Positions 12,062 to 24,603 of a stretch of DNA of 64,000 nt are shown here, piece after piece (the stretch's first letter is position 1; every line of letters begins with the position of its first letter). Location: contig CP075496.1 of the NCBI GenBank assembly GCA_021613535.1, positions 10,788,001-10,852,000 on the forward strand, read 5' to 3'. Origin of the DNA: Adineta vaga (Eukaryota; Rotifera). The notes under the pieces were generated by a model that ran no database searches, was not told the DNA's origin, and saw only the letters and a program-made list of their open reading frames with translations. The position numbers were made by a program, and so were the translations under genes.

Positions 12062-12797
12062 GACAATGACTAGAGAGGAAAGCAAATTGATTTTCACGCA
12101 AAAACCTTCTAGTCAAATTCTTTTTCTCTTTTGTTACTATTTGTTGTACAGCGATTTAAAAAATACAATATATATATATATAAATATATATCAAAGTGAT
12201 TTTCCTTTCTTTCTCTTATACAGAAGTAACAACTGTTTGTTCTAATCGATCATTGATTGTCGATGTAACAGGTCTTAGTCGGTAGATTTGATTGAAGTAA
12301 TGATATTCACAAAGAATCTTTCTCTTGTTAATTCGATAAATATAGAGTAGAATGTATATTGATTGCACACACAATACGTGTTTATAAGGACTCAGGGGAA
12401 ATTTTAAATTACACTTTGCTCGCTTTTTCTCTCTCTCTATATTCTAGCGGCGGCATTAGTTTGAATAGCATATGAAAGTTTAATGAATGAATGTGATTAT
12501 TTGATTGGCAAGAAAAAGAGATAGTTGAAGGATCAAGATCAGGGCGATTAACTCCACCTCCATCATAGTTATTTTGATCTTTCACAGAAAACAAAAAATG
12601 AGCAGGTGGAAAAATGGGAGTGACCAATCATAATGATGATGAACTTCACGAAGATAAACATGAAAAGTCAAAATGTTTGTCATGCAAACTTCGTATTGTA
12701 TTATCTGATCTTTATAATTAAATAAATATAAATATATATATACGTGAATATATTCAAGAAAATATAGTTGCTAAGTTGCATTGAAAATCAAGAATAA
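12062..12797. other. Intergenic between engrailed and Kv channel
   Basis: Contains the engrailed 3' flank, with TATATATA runs near 12170-12190, and the channel promoter. Open frames here show no family signal. A TATATATATA stretch near 12735-12742 lies about 60 bases before the channel start and could be a core promoter element. Confidence 0.4.
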
Positions 12798-14362
12798 ATG
12801 TCTAAATTACATGCTAATCAATCAAGAACTAATTTAAATAGTCTATTACCGATAACTAATGGTAGTAATAATGTGAAAGATTATTCTTCATTTGAAAAGT
12901 ATATTACATTTAATATTTTCGGAAAACTTTATCATGTCAAACAAAGCTTATTCGATGGCACGTCATTTGCTGAACAATTTTATGATAAAAATCGGCAACA
13001 ATATGTTATTGATATTAGTCCATTGATATTTGAAAAAATCTTAGAATATTATAAGACACAAAAATTAGATGAACCAACAAACATTCATATAGATTATTTT
13101 CTTGAAGTCTTAGAAAGCTTTCATATTGATACATCTTTATGGAATATCGATGCAAGATTCGAACGATCAATACCACGACAATCCACTTTTCAATTACTTC
13201 ATGTTCTATTAGAATATCCTGATTGTAAGTCATAAGTTCATCTAGTAAATTAAATTTTAAACAAAAGAAATCGAACTTAGCGTGTCGATTTGCTCGAATA
13301 TTACATTATATTTGTTCAATGGTAGCTCTATTGAGTTGTTTATTAGTTTCTCTTTCATTAACATTTCGTGATCCAAACATGGATCTTCATGTATGGAATA
13401 CAACGAAAATAGTATTGCCAACAAGATCTAAACTAGTCATTGCTCATTTTCAGCATCGTTCATCCAAGCTATTTATAATCGATATTCTTTGTCTTATTTG
13501 GACAATTGGTGAAATAGTCTTACGTTTATTATCAACTCCATCTCTATATACTTATTGTACTACATTAGGTTTATTTGATATTATTGGTAAATCATGAATA
13601 AATGAATAGATTAGATTATAGTTTAGAAATCGAAATTCTAGGTACAATTTTTCATTCTATTCATGTATTTATGATTGGTACTGGAATTAAATCACAGTAA
13701 GGAATAATTCATGTTCATATTCTATTTCTAATTTGTAGATAAAATTAGTCGATGTCATACAAATCCTATTGACGATATTCATCTATTCAGTTGTATCACA
13801 TTTAATCGTCGTTTAATGATTGTAAATGTTTTTCGTAAAGTACGTCTTGTTCGTTATATACGTCCATTGAAACATTTTCTCTTATCATTGTTTACATCGA
13901 AAAAAGAAGTATTACGTCTTATTGTATTAATTTCGTTTATTATCTCATGTCTTGCACCATTGATATTTATTATTGAAAGTATTTCGATACATCAATGTTT
14001 TGTATTAGCACATACACCAGTTAAATACTGTATTCAAACAATAAATGATGCATTTTATTATCTAATTCTTATTATATCAACTGTTGGGTAAAGAATTATT
14101 GGAAATGTGTACTTTGTAATTCCGACCTTTTTTGTCTTTGTATAGGTATGGAGATATATATCCTAGGTCACATGTTGCTCGATTTATTGCTATATTAGCA
14201 CCATTGTCAATGATGATGTTATCGGTACCTTTATCATCGATTTATAGTAAATATATTTCTCAACGAGAAATCTATCGGATGCAATTGATTATGCCAGAAA
14301 ATATACGATATCTTGTTTATAATGATGCTGAGTTTATTGAAAATTTGAAACAGTCGATATGA
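12798..14362 (+). CDS. Voltage-gated potassium channel, Kv (Shaker superfamily)
   Basis: Five exons: 12798-13224, 13281-13586, 13642-13677, 13739-14087 and 14146-14362. Together they encode 444 residues. The order is a divergent N-terminal T1/BTB tetramerisation domain (about residues 33-125), then EYPDS leading into S1, S2, S3, the voltage sensor S4, S5, pore and S6. S4 carries R289, K290, R292, R295, R298 and K301 at the expected three-residue spacing. The selectivity filter TVGYGD is at 371-376 and is split by an intron in the first Gly codon. It should form a K+-selective tetramer in the plasma membrane and repolarise cells. Oddities are the short cytoplasmic tail (about 50 residues after S6), a tiny 36 bp exon in S3, and SVPLSS in S6 in place of the usual PVP hinge. 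The subfamily (Kv1-Kv4) cannot be assigned by eye. Confidence 0.92.
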
Positions 14363-14421
14363 CAGAATATATAAATGAAAATCTAAAACGCCTTGGTTAA
14401 ATCCATTGTTAATATTGAGAA

Positions 14422-14886
14422 TTAACAAGAACTCGTTGCTGCTATTGTACAAACAACAGCTCCTGATCTTGCTAAATCTGATGTATTAGATGATGATATC
14501 GAATGATAATCACGACGTGAACAATAACATGTATAACAGGCTTTGAATATTAAACTAAAAATGAATAAGCCAATGACAATGATAAATATTATTCCAGTAA
14601 TCGTTAGTCCATTTGATTTAGTATAACAAAGTCTATCTGTATATGTTCCACATCGATTATTTGCTACAAGAAAAAAGAGCGAAAGACAATAATTTTCCGA
14701 TTTATTGACACAGTATAGATTTTACTTGGACAACAATATGTCTTTGGATATATACCACATAATTTTCCTAAACGAAAGCTACAAATATCGACTATATTCA
14801 TCGTAAATTTCACCAGATAAACATGAATCTGTTGACACTTCAACTATTAATACGAATAGCAATCCAATCAAAATCTGTTGAGACAT
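14422..14886 (-). CDS. Small Cys-rich single-pass membrane protein
   Basis: Three short exons, 14886-14814, 14767-14726 and 14663-14422, join in phase to give 118 residues. The N-terminus is a signal peptide (MSQQILIGLLFVLIVEVST). A compact ectodomain of about 35 residues with seven Cys (DSCLSGKLCG, TYCCPTNNRCG, DRLCY) follows, then a transmembrane helix (LTITGIIFIIVIGLFIFSLIF) and a cytoplasmic tail that begins CYTCYCSRRDY. Exon phases, splice sites and composition agree, which makes a chance reading unlikely. The layout resembles small Cys-rich membrane adaptors of the shisa/VOPP1/CYYR1 type, but I cannot assign a family and propose no function. It is convergent with the Kv channel, whose stop lies 59 bases away. 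Confidence 0.65.
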
Positions 14887-15175
14887 ATGAATTCTTCTAT
14901 CTTTCTGACGAGTTTAATAGATAATAAAAATACGCTGATAAAATTCAATGCTGATAAAGATATTCATCTATTATATAATGTCATACTTTATAGTGCGCAA
15001 TTCTATCCTCAATCTCATAAATATGATTTTACAGTTTACATAATAATAATTTTTGAAGCAGACATCTTCTTAAAGTTTGAAGACAGTCATTATTTTTTGT
15101 TTTTATAAGATTTCCGTTTGTTAGCAAATAATTTTTAATTTCGTCGATTACTTTTATGCATTTTCCTGACTATAG

Positions 15176-15392
15176 AACAATATAAGTCATCTTGAAAATA
15201 CGTCACCTGTTCTTCGTCAAATTATTGAACGTGAAGAGCACTATGCATCGTTAGCTAAGAATACCATTAAGTAATGTACTCATTTGTGTGCTTTACCTGG
15301 TCTAGTAATTATAATTTTCTTTTTGTTTTAGTTTGGAAATAGTAAAAGATCTTATTTATCGTGTTCTTCATCATTTTTTCAAATTTCTCTAA
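15176..15392 (+). CDS. Orphan terminal exons of an unrecognised gene
   Basis: Two exons, 15176-15270 and 15332-15392, join in phase (AA plus T) and read NNISHLENTSPVLRQ, then IIEREEHYASLAKNTI, then NLEIVKDLIYRVLHHF and a stop. The composition looks coding. An upstream open stretch starting at the ATG at 14887 could be the first exon, with a phase-0 donor near 15034. However, that ATG directly abuts the start codon of the minus-strand gene, which makes the pairing doubtful. The family is not recognised. It could also be a decayed fragment. Confidence 0.35.
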
Positions 15393-15888
15393 CAATAATA
15401 ACAATTGAAATAGAGAATTGCATAGCACTGCCATTGACATCATAATTTTCAATAGAAAGAAAGAAAAGTTATTTACACACTACACACTGGAAGGTAACAA
15501 AGTCCAATAATTATGTACATAAACAAAAAACAAATTGAAAGAAAAAGAAAAGTTGGATAAAAAGAGAAAAACAAAAGACGCACAATATTTTTCTTTTTCG
15601 CTCATTCATACATCACCATCATCATTATTCAAATTAGTTGCCATAAAAGAATTGTTATGTCGAAAAAGTAAACAAATGAATAGGAAGAGATGTTGCTGTT
15701 TTTTCATAATCACCGAGTAAATGCAAGAAAAAATATAAATAATGAGATAGTAATATTGTGCTTATGAAAAGAAAATGTTCTTCTTTGATTTCTCTTTTTC
15801 TTCTTCGTAGCAATTTTTGGGAATTAACATATACGTGTAGCAGACACTTTAATAGTACCTGATGAAGTTGAGGGTGGTGGAGGTTTAG
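15393..15888. other. Intergenic
   Basis: AT-rich sequence between converging genes. A second reading frame of the FAM149-like C-terminus extends into 15819-15888 on the minus strand. Nothing else is recognised. Confidence 0.4.
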
Positions 15889-17897
15889 TTAATAAAGGTC
15901 TTTTTTGTTGTTGTTGTTGTGGTTGTTGCTGTTGTGGTTGATGAGTTCGAGTGATTGCAGTGTTCGAAAGGCTGTGGAAGAAATAGACGTTGTCGTAATT
16001 GTACGAGTTGGATTTATGGATGATGCATTCATTAAATCTTTAGCAGACGTTATTGTAAGTGGTCTCGTTAATCTTTGTAATTTTCCAACAGTTGTCGATA
16101 ATCGTGGTTTAACAGATACAGATGCGTTTGAGCCAGTACTTGTTCCACTAACAGCTCTTGTTGCTGGTGGAATTGTATCTGTAATGGACGTACTGATTGT
16201 GTTTGATCGAGTATTGATGGATTGTTCGCTACCAAATAAACGTTCAATAGTAATAGGTGGTAAACGTATAGTCGGTTCGAAATTTTGTGTCGAAGAATTT
16301 AGTGTTGTCGCAGAACGGTAACGCCATGCTGGTGCTGCTGGTCTCGCTTGATTATGAGATGTTTGTGGTGTCGATAAACTTAATTGAATTGGAAGATTTC
16401 CAACTGCAGTACCAATTAAAGAGATTTGTTGTTGTTGTTGTGTTGGAATTCGTTTTTCATTTGTTAAAGATGTTGCCGTTCTTTCTATAGACTGTGGTGG
16501 TATTTGAGATTTTCTTGGTGATGTTGGCGCAGTTGCATTATTAGGTATAGAATTTGTTACACGTAGAGGTGTTACACGTAATAAACTCGTTAATTTTACA
16601 TTTGGTTCAGGTGTAGAACGAAATGGTGAGGATGTTATACTTGTTTGATATTGTTGTGATGAATAATTTGTAGATGATCCTACTGGTAAGGATAAACGAT
16701 TTTGTGATAGAGGATGGGGTGGTAATGAAGAAGGTCGTAGTTTTCGTCGAAATACAACAGAATGTTTTGCACAAACTTGTTTTGCATACCGTTGTAATAA
16801 TGATTGTTGATCAGTAAGAAATTGTTGAAGGCAAGCAGATGCTAACGTACTGATTATATTGTCTTTTAAACATTTGATTAGAAATTGTGGATGTTTAGTA
16901 CGACCATATGTTGATCGATCAGACGAACAATCACCATTTTCATCATCATCATCGTCTGTATCAAATGAATCATGAGCATCATCACTAAAACGATCATCTG
17001 GATATGTATTAGCTGCATGAGCATCATCAAGATCATCTTCAAGATCAGAATTATTCGTCAATTCTGAACCTTCAATAGAATCAATTGATGAACGACCGGA
17101 TGCAGCATCATCATGAAGAGTCTGAAAGAAAAACAAAATGAATCTTAAACTCGATATAAAGTTTTTCAAATCATTTAAAAATTTTCTTTTTAACTTTCCA
17201 GTCTCCGAACCAATAAAACCACATCGTTCTATACGATTAATACTAATTGAAAGAAAAACTCGATGTACTCATCTTTCTTCGACTAAACTCAATAAATATA
17301 AATAATTAACATGTTTGTTTTCGGTTGCTAAGATTCCTTAATAGTTTTTTGTATTAGTTTTCTTGAGTCATAGAATGATATTTTACAACAATATTGAGCA
17401 AATTCAAATGAGTTTTTTTTAATAGAATAAAAATCGAAACGAATAGAAATTTTACCTTGAAAAATACTTTGTCGATTTCAACAGTTTTAATCTCTAATTA
17501 AAAGTTTAATAAGTTGTTAGAAAACATTCTCTAAACAACTTAAGTCTTATCTACATAGTTACATGAATTGACGTACTTTTTCTTGACTTTGATTTGTTTC
17601 ATTGAAATTATAACTTGACATTTTCAAATTACTCGATGATTGATCAAATAATAATGAGGATGATGTCGATAATTCTTGTCGATCAATAGGACAAATACGA
17701 CCACGTATTCGAAAATGTGGTTTACTTGACCATTCTTCACAAATTTTTTTTATATTCGAACGTTTAGGTGCTTCTTCACCATAGAGAACTGCAGCGATTT
17801 GATCAAATTCACGTCGTGATCGTCCACTAGTTTCACGAGCATCATCTTCATCATAACCAGACAACAAACTTGATCCACTTACTGAATGTGCACACAT
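15889..17897 (-). CDS. FAM149-like (DUF3719) low-complexity protein
   Basis: Two exons, 17897-17577 and 17121-15889, joined in phase 0 over a 455 bp intron, give about 517 residues. Exon 1 has a compact conserved-looking block, DQIAAVLYGEE followed by CEEWSSKPHFRIRGR. This resembles the DUF3719 core of FAM149 proteins, where a small acidic helix precedes an ECxEW...PHLR motif. Exon 2 opens with a very acidic region (EDDLDDAH, DTDDDDDENGD), then a helical block (LIKCLKDNIISTLASACLQQFL), then a long Ser/Thr/Pro/Gln-rich tail. FAM149B1 works at the cilium base, and a ciliary role here is inference only. The C-terminus is uncertain: the CAA-rich tract at about 15900-15950 reads as poly-Asn in this frame and as poly-Gln plus a Pro-rich ending in another. 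Extra 5' exons may exist. Confidence 0.5.
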
Positions 17898-19213
17898 ATT
17901 ATTTGCTAATAAAAGTTCTTTTCAATTATTTGAAAACTGAATAACGAAACTATGAAATGATAAAAATAAATAAGAAAATTTCTTCGAGAATAAATCTTCA
18001 TACATTCGTGTATTAATGAATAAAATCATAAATATTCACGACTACATGACGGCATGAAGAAAAAAAGTAATCTAAAGTAAAACCAAATGTGTGCATATAT
18101 TTCATAACAAATAACTTCTTCGAATCAAAGCAGACAAAGTCAGCATAACAATCGAACTACCAAGTCTTTGCTAGAAAAGACAAGAAATACATAGATAAAT
18201 CCAAAGTTAGAAATAGCAACGAATACAATCAAATGCACACAAAATGAAAATGTACGTTTGTATTCCGAGAAAAAATGATAAGAGATGTAAGAATAAAAGA
18301 AGGAATTAAAAAGTTTTGTTATTTAGATAAAAAAAGAATAGAGTTCATTGCGAATAAATTACGAAAGCAATATGGATAATCATTATAGACAAATTTTGTT
18401 CTTTCTGTCTGTTTTCTTTTCTTTTGTTTTTTTCTTCCCTGTCTTTCTTTCTCTCTCTCTCTCTTCACATTAAAATCAAACCTTTCACTCCTCGCTTCTT
18501 ACTCTTCAGTTTCCGAACAGAGAAAAGAAGTATGAGCGAGGTTTTTTCTTCTTCTTTCATTTTTTTATTCCGTAGTTTTTTGTTCTTGTCGTTTTCTACC
18601 GTTGAAATATGTGTTTACTTAATCCAAACAAGCAAGTAAACCATTGTTATGGTTCTTTTTAAAGAGACTACCTAGGACTATGGATGATCGATTTTAATAT
18701 TAGGCAAAACATAGAATATCTAGAAATAAATAAAAACTATAAGATTTACGTACGTTTTTGTTAAGTATTGTCTATCGAAGATTCTGACAATAGAGGTCGC
18801 ACGTTCTCTTGAATTTGTTCAGTTTTTTATTCAGATTCAGATAGTAATATTACTTATATGAATTAATCAGATCAGCATGTATTTTTGTTCGAAAGTATCC
18901 ATGACATAGACAGATTTGTTTGGAATAACATGGTCTGTTGATCTTGTAGGAAGAGCTTATCTGCTGTTCATATTTATTGTTGAACTTTTTACATCCGACA
19001 ATCTATTTCCTGTATATTTTCATATCAGTTATTGAACTATATATGCTTTTCTAACAGAATCTTTTCATCTGTATGTTTCGGAAATGTTTTCATTGATTAA
19101 TTTGATCTGAATAAAAAAACATATTTATTTTCTAATTGAATCAAGAATAGATATAAAAAAATCTTTCAATTTTAAAATTCCTTCTGCAATCAAATGATTC
19201 ATACTGTAAATCT
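17898..19213. other. Intergenic
   Basis: Upstream flank of the FAM149-like gene and downstream flank of the EF-hand gene. Pyrimidine-rich on the plus strand around 18400-18600. No coding exon is recognised; the open frames there are low-complexity Phe/Ser translations. Confidence 0.45.
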
Positions 19214-21552
19214 TTAGGTTAATAATGCTTTTTGTATGTGTAAATCTAATATTGAATTATCTTTAAAACGAAATAGTGATTTTCCATGATCAAGACATGA
19301 TTCAATGTAGATAATTACAGGTATAAATGCAATAAATTCTAAACGATTGAATTTCATTGTTTTTATTTTTGGTAAAAGTATTTCTAATTCTCTTGTTATT
19401 TGATCATATTTACCATTTGTTGTTCGATTCATAATTAATGCAATAAGATTATCAAAATTTATAGTTGATGTTATAGGTGAGTAACGATTATCAAATTCAT
19501 CAAGTAATTCAAGTATATCATCACGATAATAATTAAAATCAACATCATCCAATAAAGAATTCCATATATGTGAACTAGATAATTAAAGTAAAGTAATCTA
19601 TTTGAATACGATGGATATTTCATCTTACTCTTGTTCTGCTATCATATCGACAAGTACTGCTGTAGTATAGAATTCTTGTAAACCAAAATAAGTAGAATCA
19701 CTCGTTATATCATATAACTACAATGATCAATATTCATTATTTTTCCTTTGGCATTCTTTTGTTCTACTTACGACACGGAAAAACGTTTCTTGTGGACGTG
19801 GTAAATTTGATGGTAAACATTTTTGTACTTGAGAATATGTTAGATGTCTAAACAGAAAACTTGATGAGATTTCATTATATATTCTGTTATATACCCATCT
19901 CGATCAGTATCAAGTTGTTGAAATAATCGTTTCAATTTATTACGATCTGCTTCACTAAGTAATGAGCCAACTATCATATGCTACCATTTCGTAATTCAAA
20001 AACAGTTATATGAATAGCTTTTGAGAAAATTAAAAAAATAAATATATACTTTGAGAGGATTATTTGATTTGATTGGTACTTGAGTAATTGTAGGAGCAAC
20101 AGTAGTTGATCGACTCAGAGAACTATCTGAACGATGTAATGTTGGAGATTTACATTTTAAACTTGCTTTTTGCGTAAGATTAGCTTTGATCATACGATCT
20201 TTAATTAATGGTAAATGTTGCTGATCAGCAAATAATGTAATGGAACGACGAGATGTATAGACTGGTAGAATTGGTGTTGGTTGTAGAACAGGTCGATTTA
20301 CATGAGTAGATGCAGTTGTATGAAATCGTCTAAAAGATAAAAATAAAATCATTTGATTACATACTTTGCAATTGAAACATACGATGTTTGTTGAATGTAT
20401 GCAGATGGCATTGTTCTAGTAACTATTTCCAAAAGAGATTTTATTGATTATTTTATATAGTATCAAGTAATTTACTTGATGATGATGGTTTTTTTGTCAA
20501 TGGAGGTAATTTCAATGGAGTTGTAGTAGACAGTTGTGATACTTTTTTGAATAATCTTGGCGACATTTGATTATTTGATGATGGTGCTTTACGAAGAATT
20601 GTCATAGAGGAATTTAATGGTTGATTTCCTTGTATTCGTTGCCCCATGAATGATTTCTAAGAAAATACAACAGTTAAATGTGATTTTTTGTTCTGTAAAA
20701 AGCATGTAAACACAGATCAAATTAAAGAAAAGTCTAATACACGCTCACCTACATCAACTAATTCTTGTACAGATGCTGTTGGATCATTTGTAGTCGATAT
20801 ATGTGAATTTCGTACTCTAGAATTTCAAAAGCAAGACCTTATTTGACTAGCGATAGTGATCAAAAATATGTAAATGAAGCATTGAATTATTTAACGAAAT
20901 GTACAAGCAATTCCAAGTGTTTTTTTAAATAAATATGCTCGAACATATATTTAAACTAAATATTTTTTATTGACTTTTTCACATAATATAAACAAATTAA
21001 ACTATTGCTTAAAAGATCGATTCGGTATGTAACGAATCAGAATGATTGACATGTCTTTCAATCGATGTTTTATTCTTACCTTGGATATACATTGTCGTAT
21101 ATTTTTCGATTCACATTATGAGTTAGACGTTTTGGTAATTGCAATAGAGTTTGATCAACTCTCGATAGTTTACATTTGGCAATCGCAGATGGGTAAACAT
21201 TTTTTGATAATAATTGTTGATTAGATGTCTTAGGACTAAGTTCAGAGCCGATTATTTCAAGTGCTGGTTTTTCACTTGATAGAATAGGAGGAATAGGACT
21301 TTGTTTATTTGGAGAAAATCGTTGACGATCAGTATTGATAGTAACATTTGAGTTGATCTAATTGAATAAAGAAGAATCAATTTTCGACATCATATATAAT
21401 AATTTTGTTTTGTTATTTACTTGGCTAGAACGTTGAAGATCATTTAACTAAATAAAAGTATTTGATTTTCCGAGAAAATAAAACGGACTTACTAAAGATA
21501 CACCAACAATAAATTCATGTTTAAACTGTTGATGAGAATCAATAACGTTCAT
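19214..21552 (-). CDS. EF-hand protein with long Ser/Pro-rich N-terminus
   Basis: A multi-exon gene starting at 21552 (MNVIDSHQQFKHEF). It has a 27 bp second exon (LNDLQRSSQ), then disordered Ser/Thr/Pro/Lys-rich exons (21352-21081, about 20819-20761, about 20656-20460 and about 20340-20050). The C-terminal half is folded. LSEADRNKLKRLFQQL precedes the EF-hand loop DTDRDGHLTYSQ, in which position 12 is Gln instead of Glu, so calcium affinity may be reduced. Helical exons follow (LYDITSDSTYFGLQEFY, then SHIWNSLLDDVDF) and a long last exon ending KALLT. Exon phases match across the four C-terminal junctions I checked. No family could be named. The layout of a long basic disordered region plus an EF-hand domain occurs in ciliary and cytoskeletal proteins. 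Boundaries of the middle exons are approximate. Confidence 0.65.
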
Positions 21553-21905
21553 ATTCTTCTTCTTTTTTTTATATTAATGAAAACAATTTTGATCAACTTT
21601 CGATTATATTATCCCTTAATTTTCTTCTTCTTCTTTTCGTTTTTCTGATGTTATTTTATCGGGTACTTAAATAGAGAAGAAAAAGAGAAACGCAAGGTAA
21701 AAAATAGTCGAGAACGACTGAAAAGGAGAAGAAGACGAAGAAGAAAAAACCAATTTAAACATTGAAATTGACACTGATACAGCACACACACACACGCAAG
21801 CGTGAGTACAAACATTGTTAATGAAAAAAAAAAAGTAATAAAAGAAAAAAATCTATAATAACAATAACAATTGTTCGTGGAATAGTTTTTCTTTTCTCTT
21901 CTAAC
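21553..21905. other. Short intergenic spacer
   Basis: Purine-rich sequence with GAAGAA tracts and a short AC repeat (about 21783-21795). It lies between the start of the EF-hand gene and the stop of the transporter gene on the same strand. Confidence 0.5.
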
Positions 21906-23852
21906 TTAGAGATTCTGCATCATTTCGATAATGTCGTCTTTCTTTGGATTTTCTTCATTGGTTAAAGATGATTCCTTTTGATTTAATGAATCCGATATGT
22001 TCTTATTCGATTCAAGTTCTTTTTGTTTTCTATATTTAATTATTCGACTGCGGATAATATAAATAAGCCAGAACGGTTTTGTTGTTAGAAAAGCAACAAC
22101 AAGTGGTACAACAACTGCTTTCGTTGCATAAGGTTGAGGAAATGAATAGAATATAATCATAAAAGCAATACCAACATTTTGTATACCAGCTTCGATACCA
22201 ATAGTTTTAACATGAGTCCATTCAAGACCACATACATAAGCGAGTAAAGCACCACACAGAAAACCTAAATAAGGTAGTAATGGTGCTGTTAATGCTGTAT
22301 ATAAATCAATCATTTCAAATAAATACCAATTAACAATAGTACCGAAAATGAGAAAAAATATTAAAAGAAATAACATCATTGGTTTAACGAGTTTTTCGAT
22401 AATTGTACGAGTTCGTGGTGAATAATGACTGATAACAATGCCAATACTATATGGTACAACAACAAGTGCTAAAGTACGAATAAGACCAAGAAATGGTACC
22501 CGTATAGCTAATTCATCCATATAGATACGTCCAAATGTATAAAAATAAAGTGGCATCATTACAAAAGATGACGCAGTCGATACAAATGACATCACAGCAG
22601 ATAAATTAACATCACCATCGAATAAAAGTGTCCATTGATTTGAAGCACCACTACCTATGTAAAAAGAAACATTTTCATTTTCTTCTTTTTAGAATACAAA
22701 CAATCGATTCTACCTGGACAACAACCAATCACAAATAGAGCAAGACTATATAATGGTGTATAATTAAATAATTTAGCTATACCCATTGCTAAGAATGGCA
22801 TGAGACCATATTGAGAAATAAATCCAATTAAAACTGCTTTCGGTTTTTTCACTAAATGAATTAAAACTTTCGTATCCAATAATATACCCATTTGTATCGA
22901 AATTAGAATAACTAGAAAAGGCATAAAAATAAGAAATGATTTATCTATAATTCGTTTTGGTTGTATAACAAGAATATTGAGTTTCCATGTTCGTGTCGAT
23001 ATGGAATCATCTTTATGAAAAATATCCAAAATAAAAGTTACAGTTGTTTCATCCATTCGTGTACTTTCGATAGACCATAATAAATCAATTTTTAATTGAT
23101 TTTGTAAATTAATTAATGTAGGCGATGGATAAGCATTAAAAACATGACCAAGTACATTCTTTCTAGGCACTATTAATAAAATAATATCTTATAAACATTT
23201 TACAAGTATACTTTTATAGGCATATTATTTTTTTGAAGAAAATTACATTTACGAGGTCAAATTGTAAAGATAAGAATGCAAAAAGAGTTATGTAGATGTA
23301 TATCGAATTATATCGCACGATCGATCGAAGAAATGAAACTCATCTATCATTTTTGAGAAGAATTGTAATGACAATGAATGTAACGAATAGATTTAATCAT
23401 CGAGAAATGTACCTATACTCATGAAAGGCTTTACATAATCGAAAGTACGTACTCTCAGGTCAAAAGTTCAGTTTTGTCTATATGAAAATGATCAACTTAC
23501 AAATGAATAAATCTTCAAGTAAAATATGACTTGAATTATTTTGATTGATTGTTTTTGTTGGTACAAGAACTTCTTTTTGAATATGAACAACTCGTTTATC
23601 AGTTGATTGAATTTGAAATTTAAATCCTATAATATCTTGATCACTGGTATTTTCTTTTCGATGAAGATCATCTGGATTAATTCGTATTGAAATATAACGT
23701 GTTTGAAAAAGTGGCAATTGATATGTTTTCTTCATATATAAATTCAAATTTTCAATATCTTGATCATTCTTATCATTCGTGTTCTTAATATTGATTTCCA
23801 CACTATGAACATATGTAAGAATATGGATAATTAATATCAAATACTTGATCAT
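21906..23852 (-). CDS. SLC10 family sodium/bile-acid-type cotransporter
   Basis: Three exons, 23852-23501, 23169-22714 and 22654-21906, give 518 residues with consistent phase-1 junctions. A signal peptide (MIKYLILIIHILTYVHS) is followed by an extracellular N-domain of about 170 residues and then the multi-span SBF domain. Family signatures are FVIGCCPGSGASNQWTLL, spanning the exon 2/3 junction (the bile-acid-symporter Gly/Ser/Asn motif), and VKTIGIEAGIQNVGIAF, matching the crossover helix motif. The C-terminal tail is charged (KYRKQKELESNK). A signal peptide plus a large ectodomain resembles the SLC10A3/SLC10A5 branch rather than the short NTCP/ASBT type. The expected role is sodium-coupled uptake of an organic anion at the plasma membrane; the substrate is unknown. 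Confidence 0.88.
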
Positions 23853-24603
23853 GCTTTGCTCCTGTATTTCGTTTGATAAATATGTCGTTGCGTCTTTTTG
23901 TCTTACTAGTATCTTATCGTATAATATACTTTCTTTCTGTTTTTTATCCTATTTTGTTTTTTTTTGTTGTAAAGCGAAGCGAAAAAATATGTGCACTGAG
24001 AGAACGACAAGAAGATAATAAAAAGAGGTAGAGTTCTTTTAGCGATATCAAAAGTTCATCGTGTCCGACATAAACAACTTACGTGTCTTTATATATATAT
24101 CAAATTCGTTTGTTATGTATTAAATAATGATGAATATTAACCATCTTTAAATGAATATATGACTAGATATTAAGATAAAGTAACAAATAGTTCAGTAGCA
24201 AAAAAAAGAAATTATAAACTAATGAATGATTTCTTAAATGAATATCTAAAGTGTACGATAGTTTTAACGATATAGTTCAATATATAAGTATTCGGTTTTT
24301 CTATTGTAATTTCATTTCATACCTTCGTGATAGGTTTTCATATTCTCATACGATACTGTTCTTCATCTTTTATTTCAAATCGATCGAATAAAATTATAAA
24401 TATCGAAATTTGTGATGAATATATGTATATGTATATATATATACAGTTTCATACACGATAAAACTAGTTAACAGATAAAATACAAATAGATGATTCATAA
24501 AAATAATTTCCTTGTAAAAATTTGTCATTCTTATCAGTTTGCTTATAAATTCATCGTCGCTTCATTCTCGCTCCTTAGATAAAAAAAGTCGAATCTTGTA
24601 ACA
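23853..24603. other. Divergent promoter region
   Basis: Lies between the starts of the SLC10 gene (-) and the Rab-like gene (+), so it should hold both promoters. TATATATATA runs occur near 24091-24100 and 24420-24443. No exon is recognised. Confidence 0.45.

Noticed and set aside
15905-16490. Plus-strand open frames of 138 and 67 codons
   Set aside because: They are antisense to the FAM149-like exon and are Leu/Val translations of its CAA-rich repeats.
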